NCBI GenBank assembly: GCA_036417435.1
Contig: CM070919.1
Location: forward strand, 33,410,318-33,474,317
Direction of reading: 5' to 3'
DNA length: 64,000 bases
Source of the DNA: Inia geoffrensis
Taxonomy: Eukaryota > Chordata > Mammalia > Artiodactyla > Iniidae
The position numbers and the translations under genes were made by a program. Below are positions 1 to 10,733 of this stretch, one piece after another. The stretch's first letter is position 1, and every line of letters starts with the position of its first letter. Under the pieces are notes generated by a model, which did no database searches, had not been told where the DNA came from, and worked only from the letters and a program-made list of their open reading frames with translations.

Positions 1-1635
1 ATCATTTAAAGCAATGGAAAGTAGAGCTACCATAGTGCAGCTTCAGCACACTACCTAATGAGTGAGAATTAGAGTAAGAAAACACACAAAGGATAACAAT
101 GATTTACTATGAAGGGAAATGAATCCACGATAATACTTTTTAATCGGGAGTGAGACACCTAAAATTATGTTTAGATTAAAAATATGATCAGTGAAAATGT
201 TGATGAGAAGTTTTTTAGATTTTGGAAAAGAACACTTCAAGGAGCATAGCAGTTGAAAGACAGATTACCTTTAAGATTTATTACAATTTCATTAAACATA
301 ATGTAAAATATGAGAGTTAAGGTATTCCATTTAGTTCACGTATCCCTTCAAATACTGCCATAATTTATACTCCAAAGTGTATTGAGTAATTCAGCAAATT
401 TAATTCCAGGTACATATAATACTCTATTTGGTTTGTTTTCCATGTACTGAGACTGAACCATTGATTATATATATCATGATGAGAAGATAGCTATTATTTA
501 TAATATATATGGCTATAAGTTGTGTTAAGTCTTACAATACCAATTTACTTCCAAAAATTCATCAGGCAATAAGCAATCAAAAACTGCTTCAAAAGAAACT
601 GAAAAATTCTGCTCATAAGTCTCTGAAGGAACAAAAGTATTGTCTGTTTAAAAACTTTTTTTCTATCTGTTAAGACGAAAGGAAGAAAAGTAATTTTCAA
701 GTAAGACATTAAACCATATATCCAAAATATTAAGAAGTTTGTCATCTTATTTATATTACCAGGTACTGAGTATGAAAAATTATAATTGTGCTGTTAACCT
801 GCAGTATTTAGGTGATTTCTATAAGGACCAGTAGTAGAAAAAAAGCTAAGAAATACTATTACCCTTGTCAGTGATGACTTTGGCAAGTCAACGTGGATGA
901 CTCTCCATCACTCTATGAATTCTAGGGATTAATATAGGGCTTTGCTTCCTGTCCTGTCAAGCAAATCTCTCATCTTTCTCTAACAATAAATTTAACTTTA
1001 TTAATAAATTTATGTGTTCTCCCAATCACTTGCTCTTTTGGGATTTTAATTATTTTTCCTGTTCCAATTCTGTAAATATTCTTTAGAGTCTTCAGTGGCT
1101 CACTAATTTTTAACATTAATTATGTTCACAGATTATATAGAAATAGTTTATACTGTGCACAGTTTTAAAATATTTTATAATTTCTCCTGAACACATTCCT
1201 AAAAATGTTGATTTCAATACAGTCTGAAGAACTGATTTCACTTGCCAGCCAAGTCTACTATTTAAAGATTCAATATTTTCTGCTCTCGTGTGTCGAACAC
1301 AATGTATCTTTGCAAACATCAGAACTGATTATTCTGGGCACTCACCCGTAATGAAGGCTGAGATCTGTAGTTACTTACTTTACTATGTTTAATTCCTAAG
1401 ACTAAGTTCTGAAAGCTAAAATAGAATTATTTGTAGAACTGAAAAAGGCAAATCGTTTTACTTTAAATCATGAAAGATAATCTAAACTCAAACCGTTTTC
1501 ACTTTTAGTTATTCTGTGATTAAATAATATTCACTGTGTTAATTTTCTAAGTATGTATGAATATCCTGACACCTTTCAAGCCCAAACTTTTGTTTTTACT
1601 GTTACATTTAAAAAATATATTATTTTCATAAACAA
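1..1635. other. AT-rich unique sequence, no gene seen
   Basis: I see no gene, RNA or recognisable repeat here. The few open frames are under 75 codons, unrelated to any family I know, and typical of chance in AT-rich DNA. Very old diverged repeats could be present but cannot be recognised by eye. Confidence 0.6.
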
Positions 1636-1745
1636 CATTCACTTATTCCTTCTTTCACTAAACAAATATTTATTGACTACTTATACTGTACTAGATATTG
1701 TCTTAGGTACAGACCTTACAGAAATAAACAAGATAAGACTTTCTA
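1636..1745 (-). repeat. L2 LINE 3' end fragment, probable
   Basis: The plus strand reads like the reverse complement of an L2 3' end: an ACAAATATTTATTGA stretch, then a degenerate form of the 'tactatgtgccaggcac' block and an 'aaataaacaagataagac' block. The same layout recurs, better preserved, at about 20.66 kb. The fragment is short and diverged, so the family call rests on the order of these blocks only. Confidence 0.5.
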
Positions 1746-3925
1746 TATTTATAATTTTCCTAAGAAGTTTTTAATACTTAGTTCTTTGGTGCATACCTTT
1801 ATTGTCTGGTATTATAATACTGTTAATAGTCTCAATATTAAGCTAAGGTCTTCACACATAAGTTCCTAGTAGTTTAATTTTAACTTATACTTGCTTCCCT
1901 TCAAGTATATCATCTTTCACCCCACCTTTTAAAAATATATATCGAATAAACATAGTTTTTAAAACTAAGAACGAGAAAAACAATCTCATTGCATATACCT
2001 ACAAAAAAATAGTAGTGCAAAAATTATGCACAGTCAGCAAAAGCTAGCAAAATTAATGTGCTGATCCTAACCAGATTTGCTAAAATGCAAATACTGCAGT
2101 TTTTATCTCATATAGTTTAAAGAGATAAATTTCAAAAAAAAGAGCAATACTTTTTTTCTTATAAAAGTATTAGTAAGCTTAAATAATTCTTGATAAAAAA
2201 AAATCTGTAACAGCAAAATATACAGAAGCCATTTGTCAGAGACTCTGTATTTCCTTCAAGAAGACACATTTTCCAAATATGTTTGACATAAGAATACATA
2301 TATTTGTATTAATATACTTATAAGACCATTATTCTTCACATAATTTACAAATACTACTGAACTTAAAAATAGGAGCATATAATTTTCAACAATGCATGTT
2401 ACAACTTAACCACTTAATGCTCATTGAACTACTTTCTGTGTATGATACAGAAAATCTAATATTATAACTGGTTATAAAAAATACAGTTAAAAATTAGAAT
2501 CTAAAGTAGTGATGTATTCAACATGTTATAAGAATATTTTAAATGAAACCTCATCTACATAACAAAGCAATAAGCTATACAGCTAGGCTAGGCTGCATGA
2601 TTAGTAATATAAGAGGGACTTAGGTGTGCTACAAAATACAGATTTCTTTTGAACTAAGGAAAGGGAAGAAATTATCTCCTTTAAAAGTTACACTCATGAG
2701 AAGAGGATACTTGCTTTTACTTTTGTAGTTAGAAAAAGTGTTCTATCACAGCTCTCTACATAACTGTGTTCATATAGAAAGTTTTAAAATATGCATGATA
2801 AACTGGTAAAAATACAAGATTAATATTTTAAGAAAAATTTACCCATAAGAGGTAAAAGAGCAATAACATGAAACATATATATTAAATTAAACACCAAGAG
2901 AGAAGAGTCTTTCTTCCTTTGAAAATTAAATTTGTCAGAGTAGTGATATAAAACTTGTGGTTTGGGAAGGATCTCTTCAAGAAGTAAGAGAATGCAACAA
3001 AACATAAAATCAAATAAAAGAAAAACAATAAAATTCAAAAATCTTTAACTGAAGATAGGCTAAAATTAAACTTGATGTTAATTACATAGAAATTGAAGGC
3101 TGAAGATAAAGATTAGGCAGGCAGGTGGCAGCTGAGATGGCTGAATAAATGAAGGCTACATAAGGATTTTCTGCCTAGAGTATTATCCAATTGAAACAAC
3201 AGAGATACAAAGATTAAGGAAGATATGTCTTTGTGTGGATCTAGATCTAGATAAATAGATGGACGTAATAGATAACTTAAACGTATATGGGTAATGAGGA
3301 AGGTGTTGGACTGGTAAGAAAAAATTACTTGAAGTCCAACGATAAAGCATTAATGAAGGAATCAAAAGATTAGGAAGATACATAGTAAGAAACATTCTCT
3401 GGAAGGGATAAACATGTGGAAGAAAATAAAGATACCTCAGGAGCAAGATAAAAAACAAAAAGAATTTACAGTCAGTGAAATTTTATCTCCTATGTATTTA
3501 TTTAGTTCATCTACTGCAAACAAGAAGTATAGCAATAAGGAACTAAAGTTGAGGAGAACTGTAAAGTTTCTGAGAGAAATGTAACGTTTGTGACTAAAGC
3601 AAAACTCTTGTTTATTTTGTACTTGCCATATGAAATATTTTCTTTCACAAGAGCATGGTAGTGCCAAGATTTATTATATAGGATCAGGAAATTTTTTATA
3701 TTGTACTTTAAAAAGCGATATTTAATGACAATATTTAAACCTACAGATTAGATCTCATAATTTTATTTTTTGAAGAAATGGTCAAACTGGACATTCCTAT
3801 TCTGGAAGCAAGCACATATTACCATTCCTTTCATGCTGAAAGCAGTTACAAAACCTAAATAAAAACGTGTCACAACTATTTAAGGAAAAGCATAAAAATT
3901 CAAAGTACTAAAGAAATGGTAGAGA
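1746..3925. other. AT-rich unique sequence, no gene seen
   Basis: Nothing recognisable as a gene or young repeat. Frames up to 91 codons occur on the minus strand near 3.2-3.7 kb, but they overlap one another, match nothing I know and have no exon-like context. The last few hundred bases may belong to the 5' UTR of the old L1 that follows; that boundary is approximate. Confidence 0.55.
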
Positions 3926-6900
3926 ATTTTACATTCCCCGCCCCTCCCACCATAGGTCTTTACCAGCCTGAAACTGAGAACTGCAGAAAGAGAGGTCCCA
4001 GAGAAATTGTCTAGTTCTGGCTTGAGAAGTGGGAAAGGAAACTCTTAAACTCAGAGAGATTGAAAATCTCCATTTTTCCTCACCTTTCCTACATTTACTT
4101 GTATCCCATACCTCAGGCAATCCTATACTGAGTGTGACAGTGGCAAAAAATCTGCTACCTGCAGGGGCAGGAACTCTGATGAAAGACTTGAACTTCTTTC
4201 TCAGTTAGATGGACCTGTGGTTCCAAGAAAGTGGGATCAGACTCACTGCTTTTTTTCTCTTTGTTTTCCAGACTCTGCACTGCAATCACAGAAGTGAGGG
4301 TCTCAGGCCACAGAGCCTAAAAGGACAGTCCCAGCAAACCAAGCATAGCGAAGTCCGAGGAGCCTGGGAAAGCAAGTCTCTTCATGAATCCACAGGCGCC
4401 ACACAACCTGCCCACGTGTAGCTGTGTCCCTAATTAGGATGCAAGACTTTGAAAACTGAGGTAACAGACCTAAATACAACGGTAAGGGCGACCACTGGGT
4501 GGCACACATGATGGGACAGCAACACCACCAGTGTTTGCAAACTGAACTCAAGGTGCAACTGTCTACAGGCTGCGGGTTGGACCTTGAGGCCTGAAGCAAA
4601 CAAGATCAAGTGCCTAATAAACATATAAACATTGTTTATAGGATTTTAAAATCCTCATGAAGTAATCTTCAAAATGCTAGGATACAATTAAAAATTTTAG
4701 GCATGTGAAGGACCATGAAAATTGCAGCATGCATGTGAAAAGACAACAGCTGCTAACAAGTAGATACAGATGTTGCATTATCTAACAAATATTTTAAAGG
4801 AGATTTTATAAAAATGTTGAATCAAAGAATTGTGAAAACAAACGTTAGAAAATATCAGTATAGAAATAAAGTATATAAAGATGAAACAATGAAAATTTAG
4901 AGCTGAAAAAATACAATAGCTAAAATTAAAAGATACTTACTGGTTCAGTTCATAACAGAAAGGAGATAGCTGAGGAAAGAGTCAGTTAACTTAAAGATAA
5001 GTCAATAGAAATTATACAACTTAGTATCACAGAAAAAATATATTGAATTTAAAAATAAGCTATTAAACAATAACAAATGTTGTAAAATTTGTATCATAAG
5101 AGGCCCAGAAGGAGAGAAGGAAAAATATGACTTTAAACAAATTTAAATAGGATGAAATATTCCCAAGTATGGTAAAAGACGTAATCTGTTTTACTCAGGA
5201 AGCTGAGTAAACCCAAAATAGGATAAACCCCAAATCTGTGCATGTGGACACATCATAATCAAGTTCATAAAAACTTAAGAAACAAAAAATCTTAAAGGCA
5301 GAGGAAAATGGCATATTACCTGTAAGAGATCAATGATGAATTGCTGTAGATTGATTATTAGAAAGCATGCAAGCCAGAAGGAATTGGGAAACATTTTAAA
5401 ATCCTGAAAAAATAATACTGTCAACCCATAATTCTATATCCAGCAAAAATATCCTTCATGAGTAAACATTTTCTGCTAAAGGGAAACTTAGAAAATCCTG
5501 CGATCAGATCTGTTCTAAATAACTGCCAAGGGGAGCTCTTTAGATAGAAGTTACATGACTCTAGAAGGAAGGCTAAACTTTAAGAAGAAAGAAGAAACAA
5601 CAGGAACAATTTAATATCTTGGTAAATACCATAGACTATTAGTCTCATCTTCACCCTTCATACTTACGTTTTGCATGTGATAAGAAAAAAATATTATCTG
5701 AGGAAGTGTTCAATGTAAGTATGTGTATTATATAATGTAATTTTATTTAATATATAGCATAAAGGGAGACTTAGGGAATGTATATGGTAGTAAGGCTCTT
5801 CCATTCCTATTAAAGTGATATAGTACTGATTCTAAATTTTAAAAATAAGTATATATTTTGTTAGTACCTTACAACAGCCATGAAACTAATGTATAAACAG
5901 ATATAACCACAAACTTTAATAGACAAAATAATGTGAAACACTAAAATATGTTTAAATGACCCAAATGAGGCAGAAAAGGAGAAACAGGTAAAGAAAAAAC
6001 AAAGAACATGCAGAAAACAATAAATTGGCAGACTTGAGCCAAAAAAGTATTAACAACAGAAATTAAATGCTAAAATAACTGAACTAAATTCAAACATATC
6101 AAAGATCTACATATCAATCATATTAAATTAATTATAAATGTCCTAAATGTACATAAGATATATATTAAAAATACTAAACAGTAATGGTCTAAGCACATCC
6201 ATAAAAAGGACAGAAACTGACAGAATGCATTAAAAAAAAGACCCAACTAAATGCAGTCTACAAAGATTCATGTTAAGTAAAATGAAACAGAAAGAAAACT
6301 ACAAAAAACTATCTCTCATGAACTTAAAAGTAAAAATAGGAGAACTTTTGATCATGCAAATTTCAATCGAGAGAGGTGAAAAGAAAAAAACAAAGAGAGA
6401 GGTGAAGTATTTATGTCAATATCAGATAAAATAGATTTCAGAGACAAGTAAATTGCCAGGCGCATAAACGTTAAATATTGATAAAGTGAGCAACTCACCA
6501 AGGGGACATAGACATCTTGATGCATTAAACTACATAGCCTCAAATACATGAAGAAAATACTGTTAGAACTAAAATACACAAAAATTTAAATGTATTGATA
6601 GATATTTCAACAGTGTCTCAGTAACAGGATTAGATAGAAAATAAGCAAATATATAGAAGAATGGAATACCATCAACAAAGTGGATCTAAATGACATTTAT
6701 AGAATTCTCCATTTAACAGTAAGTAATTTTTTCAAGTGCACATGGAATAGTTACTAAGATAACCATATCCCAGGACTTACATCAAAACATAAATAAATTT
6801 TTAAAGTGAAAACCATATAAAATGTTTCAGACCACATATAAACTAAAAAAGCAATTAAAAAGATGAGGAAAATTACCAAAAACATGAAATTAAACAGTAT

Positions 6901-7118
6901 ACCTCTAACTAATCTGTGTGTCAAAGAAAAATTCTAAAGGAAATTAAGAAATACCTTGAACAAAAATCAAAAGATAGCAAATAAATATCTGTGGAATATA
7001 GCTAAGTGGAGTTTTTAGAAGGATATTCGTAGTTTATACTCCTATGAAAAATGAAATAAAGGTCTCAAAATTATAATGTACTTTCCCCTTAATAGACTAG
7101 AAAAAAGAGCAAAACAAA
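3926..7118 (+). mobile_element. Old L1 LINE, 5' half (5' UTR, ORF1, endonuclease part of ORF2)
   Basis: This is an old, heavily mutated L1 of the pre-cetacean mammalian class. A moderately GC-rich 5' UTR lies at about 3.93-4.64 kb. Decayed ORF1 follows at about 4.64-5.59 kb, then the ORF2 endonuclease region up to about 7.12 kb, including the 'ttcaagtgcacatgga' block typical of the endonuclease C-terminal part. At about 7118 the sequence jumps to the C-terminal coding region of another L1. The expected continuation of this element, the linker before the reverse transcriptase, appears at about 16.72 kb. I therefore infer one old L1 split by later insertions. No frame is intact. Confidence 0.7.
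4640..5590 (+). pseudogene. Decayed L1 ORF1 of the old element
   Basis: ORF1 encodes the L1 RNA-binding chaperone. The remnant follows the family's order: a coiled-coil stretch ('agagctgaaaaaatacaata', then 'gagtcagttaacttaaa'), a 'gtcccagaaggagag'-like block (here 'ggcccagaaggagag' at about 5100), and the end region with 'aattctatatccagcaaaa' near 5431. Stops and indels are frequent and no long frame survives. The call comes from nucleotide resemblance to the general mammalian L1 ORF1, so the edges are approximate. Confidence 0.6.
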
Positions 7119-7571
7119 CCCAATTACTGCCAAATACTTTAATAAACGTAAACTCATTTAAACCTGAAACCATAAATCTCCTAGAAGAAAACGTAGGCAT
7201 ACGCTGTCATAAACCATAGCAATTTTTTTTTGATCTGTCTACTAAGGCAAAATAAAGAAAAGCAAAAATAAAAAGGGGACATAATTAAACTTAGAAAGCT
7301 CTTACACAGTAAAGGAAACCACTGACAAAAGGAAAAAACAACTTACTGAATGGCAATGAATATTTGCAAATTATATGACTGATAAGGGGTTAATATCAAA
7401 ATACATACACAGCTCATACAACCCAATACCAAAAAAACAACCCAATCAAAAAATGAGCAGGAGAATTGAATAGACATTTTTCCAGAGAAGATACACAGAT
7501 GGCCAACAGGCACATGAAAAGATGCTCAACACAGCCAATCATCAGAGAAATGCAAATCAAAACTACAATGA
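7119..7571 (+). mobile_element. Middle-aged L1 3' fragment, left part (ORF2 C-terminal region)
   Basis: This is ORF2 C-terminal coding sequence. It includes the 'aaaccataaatctcctagaa' block and, from 7466, a frame beginning [18 protein letters not shown], the conserved cysteine-region lead-in of L1 ORF2. The host reading stops at 'aaaactacaatgag' (about 7571), where the 5' UTR of a younger L1 begins. The next bases of this fragment ('cacctcataccagtcagaat') are found at 15119, straight after the younger element's tail. The fragment is therefore 5'-truncated and split by L1-A. Confidence 0.8.
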
Positions 7572-7838
7572 GGGATCGAGACCTTCAGGATGGCAGAGGA
7601 TTAAGACGTGGAGATCACTTTCCTCCCCACAGATACATCAGAAATACATCTACACGCGGAACAACTCCTACAGAACACCTACTGAACGCTGGCAGAAGAC
7701 CTCAGACCTCCCCAAAGGCAAGAAACCCCCCACGTACCTGGGTAGGGCAAAAGAAAAAAGAATAAACAGAGACAAAAAAATAAGGACGGTACCTGCACCA
7801 GGGGGAGGGAGCCGTGAAGGAGAAAAGGTGTCCACACA

Positions 7839-8727
7839 CTAGAAGCCCCTTCGCGGGCGGAGACTGCGGGTGGCGGAGGGGGAAGCATCGGGGCCGCGGA
7901 GGAGAGCGCAGCCACAGGGGTGCGGTGGGGAAAGCGGAGAGATTCCTGCACAGAGGATCGGGGCCGACCTGCACTCACCAGCCCGAGAGGCTTGTCTGCT
8001 CCCCCGCCGGGGCGGGAGGGGGCTGGGAGCAGAGGCTCCGGCTTCGGTCGGAGCGCAGGGAGAGGACTGGGGCTGGCGGCGTGAACACAGCCTGCAGGGG
8101 GCTAGTGCGCCACGGCTGGCCGGCAGGGAGTCCGGGGAAAAGTCTGGACCTCCCGGAGAGGCAACAGACTTTTTCTTCCCTCTTTGTTTCCTGGTGCGCG
8201 GGAGAGGGGATTCAGAGCGCTGCTTAAAGGAGCTCCAGAGACGGGCGTGAGCCGCGGCTAAAAGCGCACACTCCAGAGACGGGCATGAGACGCTAAGGCT
8301 GCTGCTGCTGCCACCAAGAAACCTGTGTGCGAGCACAGGTCACTATCCACACCCCCTTTCGGGGAGCCTGTGCAGCCTGCCACTGCCAGGGTCCCGGGAT
8401 CCAGGGACAACTTCCCCGGGAGAACGCACGGCGCGCCTCAGGCTGGTGCAACGTCACGCCGGCCTCTGCCGCCGCAGGCTCGCCCCGCACGCCGTGCCCC
8501 TCCCTCCACCTGCCTGAGTGAGCCAGAGCCCCCGAATTAGCTGCTACTTTAACCCCTGCCTGTCCGGGCGGGGAACAGACGCCCTCAGGCAACCTATATT
8601 CAGAGTCAGAGCCACATCCATAGCTGAACCCCGGGAGCGGTGCAAACAAAGAAAAGAAAGAAATTTCTCTGAGCAGTTTCAGGAGAAGTGGATTAAATCT
8701 CCACAATCGACTTGATGTACCCTGCAT
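7839..8727 (-). other. Antisense open frames in L1-A 5' UTR (165 and 144 codons)
   Basis: Two overlapping minus-strand frames run antisense to the L1-A 5' UTR: 7839-8336 (165 codons, starting MLAHRFLGGSSSSLS) and 8293-8727 (144 codons, including LWRFNPLLLK and GVTLHQPEARRAFSRGSC). Homologous frames occur in L1-B at 21882-22106 and 21998-22480. Primate L1s carry an antisense frame called ORF0 in the same general place; whether these are analogous is my inference. GC-rich DNA keeps frames open by chance, and sense frames of similar length exist here too, so a coding role is unproven. Confidence 0.3.
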
Positions 8728-9119
8728 CTGTGGAATCCTTGAACAGACAACGAATCACCCCAAAATTGAGGCAGTGGACATTGGGAGCAACTGTAGACTT
8801 GGGGTTTGCTTTCTGCAACTAATTTGCTTCTACTTTTATGTTTATCTCAGTTTAGTACTTAGAGCTTCTTACCATTGGTAGATATGTTTACTGATTTGGT
8901 TGCTCTCTTCTTTTTTTCTTATATACATATATTTTTTTCTTTCCCTCTTTTCATGAGTGTGTATGTGTATGCTCCTTTGTGTGATTTTCTCTGTATAGCT
9001 TTGCTTTTGCCATTTGTCCTGAGGTTCTGTCTCTAGGGTTCTGTCTGTCCATTCCTTTTTTTATTTTATTTTTTTTAAGTATAGCTTTTAGCACTTGGTA
9101 TCATTTGTGGATTTGTTTT

Positions 9120-9292
9120 TTGGTTTGGTTGCTCTCTTCTTTCTTTCTTTCTTACTTTCTTTTAAAATAAAAAATAATTTAAAAAAACATATTATTTTAT
9201 TTTAAACCAATTTTCTTCTTTCCTTTCCTTTCTTTCTCTCTCTCTCGCTGTCTCTCTCTCTCTTTCTTTCTTTCCTTTCTCCCTTTTCTTCT
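9120..9292 (+). repeat. Pyrimidine-rich simple repeat in L1-A 5' UTR
   Basis: A TTTC/CT-rich low-complexity tract, with (TTTC)n at about 9138-9165 and (CT)n/(TTTC)n at about 9214-9290. The equivalent part of L1-B (about 22.75-22.91 kb) is pyrimidine-rich but has only short runs. The long CT runs are therefore an expansion specific to this copy, probably by replication slippage. Confidence 0.85.
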
Positions 9293-9789
9293 GGGCCATG
9301 TGGCTGAAAGGGTCTTTGTGCTCCAGCTGGGTGTCAAGCCGGAACCTCGAAGGTGCGAGAGCAGAGTTCAAGACACTGGTCCACCAGAGACCTCCCGGCC
9401 CACATAATATCAAAGGCGAAAGCTCTTCCAGAGATTTCCATCTCAACACTAAGACCCAGCTTCACTCAACGACCAGTAAGCTACAGTGCTGGACACCCTA
9501 GGCCAAACAACTAGCAAGACAGGAAAACAACCCCACCCATTAGCAGAGAGGCTGCAAAAAATCATAAGTTCACAGACACCCCAAAAAACACCACCGGACA
9601 CAGCCCTGGTCACTAGAAAGACAAGCTCCAGCCTCACCCACCAGAACACAGGCACCAGTCCCCTCCACCAGGAAGCCTACACAACCCACTGAACCAACCT
9701 TAGCCACTGGAGCAGAAACCAAAAACAATGGGAACTACGAACCTGCAGCCTGTGAAAAGGAGACCCCCAAACACAGTAAGTTAAGCAAA

Positions 9790-10675
9790 ATGAAAACACA
9801 GAGAAATACACAGCAGATGAAGGAACAAGGAAAAACCCACCAGACCAAACAATTGAAGAAGAAATAGGCAATCTACCTAAAAAAAATTCAGAGTAATGAT
9901 AGAAAAAGCGACCGAAAATCTTGGAAATACAATGGAGAATATACGAGAAACATTTAACAAGGACTTAGGAGAACTAAAAAGCAAACAAACAATGATGAAC
10001 AACACAATAAATGAAATTAAAAATTCTCTAAATGGAATCAATAGCACAATAACTGAGGCAGAAGAACAGATAAGTGACCTGGAAGATAAAAGAGTGGAAA
10101 TAACTACTGCAGAGCAGAATAAAGAAGACAAAATGAAAAGAATTGAGGACAATCTCAGAGACATCTGGGACAGCATGACACACCAACATTCGAATTGTAG
10201 GGGTTCCAGAAAAAGAAGAGAAAAAGAAAGGGTCTGAGAAGATATTTGAAGAGACTATAGTTGAAATATTCCCTAATACGGGAAAGGAAATAATCAAGTC
10301 CAGGAAGCACAGAGTGTCCAGTACAGGATAAATACAAGGAGAAACACGCCAAGACACATACTAATCAAACTATCAAAAATTAAATACAAAGAAAATATAT
10401 TAAAAGCAACAAAGGAAAAGCAACAAATAACATACAATGGAATCCCCATAAGGTTAACAGCTGATCTTTCAGCAGAAACTCTGCAAGCCAGAAGGGAGGG
10501 GAAGGACATATTTACAGTGATGAAAGGGAAAAACCAACAACCAAGATTACTCTACCCAGCAAGGATCTCATTCAGATTTGAAAGAGAAATTAAAACCTTT
10601 ACAGTCAAGCAAAAGTTAAGTGAATTCAGCACCATCAAACTAGCTTTACAGCAAGTACTAAAGGAACTTCTCTAG
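9790..10675 (+). pseudogene. L1-A ORF1, broken
   Basis: ORF1 encodes the trimeric RNA-binding chaperone needed for L1 ribonucleoprotein assembly. The ATG at 9790 opens a frame that soon stops (tag near 9865). A second frame from 9896 to 10237 covers the N-terminal part and coiled coil, with EEQISDLEDKRVEITTAEQ, and then stops after a shift near 10190. The C-terminal RNA-binding part continues as sequence homologous to the other copies up to TAG at 10673-10675, the normal ORF1 stop position. ORF2 starts 58 bases downstream. At least two frame breaks make it inactive. Confidence 0.85.
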
Positions 10676-10733
10676 GCAGGAAATACAAGAAAAGGAAAAG
10701 ACCTATTCTAATAAACCCAAAATAATTATTAAA

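Larger units (their letters stand above)
7572..9789 (+). promoter_or_regulatory. L1-A 5' UTR / internal promoter, CpG-rich
   Basis: This is the internal promoter region that drives L1 transcription (family knowledge). About 7840-8680 is GC-rich with many CpGs, unlike the AT-rich surroundings. The copy begins with 'gatggcagaggattaagacg', so the 5' end looks complete. Homology with the L1-B 5' UTR at 21.91-23.4 kb starts at 'aaaagtctggacctcccg' (about 8139). All frames on both strands are open for long stretches because of base composition; see the separate entry for the antisense frames. Confidence 0.75.

Noticed and set aside
3238..3256. TCTAGATCTAGA palindrome as a regulatory site
   Set aside because: Short self-complementary tandem of TCTAGA-like units in unique DNA; expected by chance in 64 kb.
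7839..8727. Host-gene CpG island
   Set aside because: The CpG-rich block is the 5' UTR of L1-A, with a homologous copy in L1-B, so it is not evidence of a host promoter.
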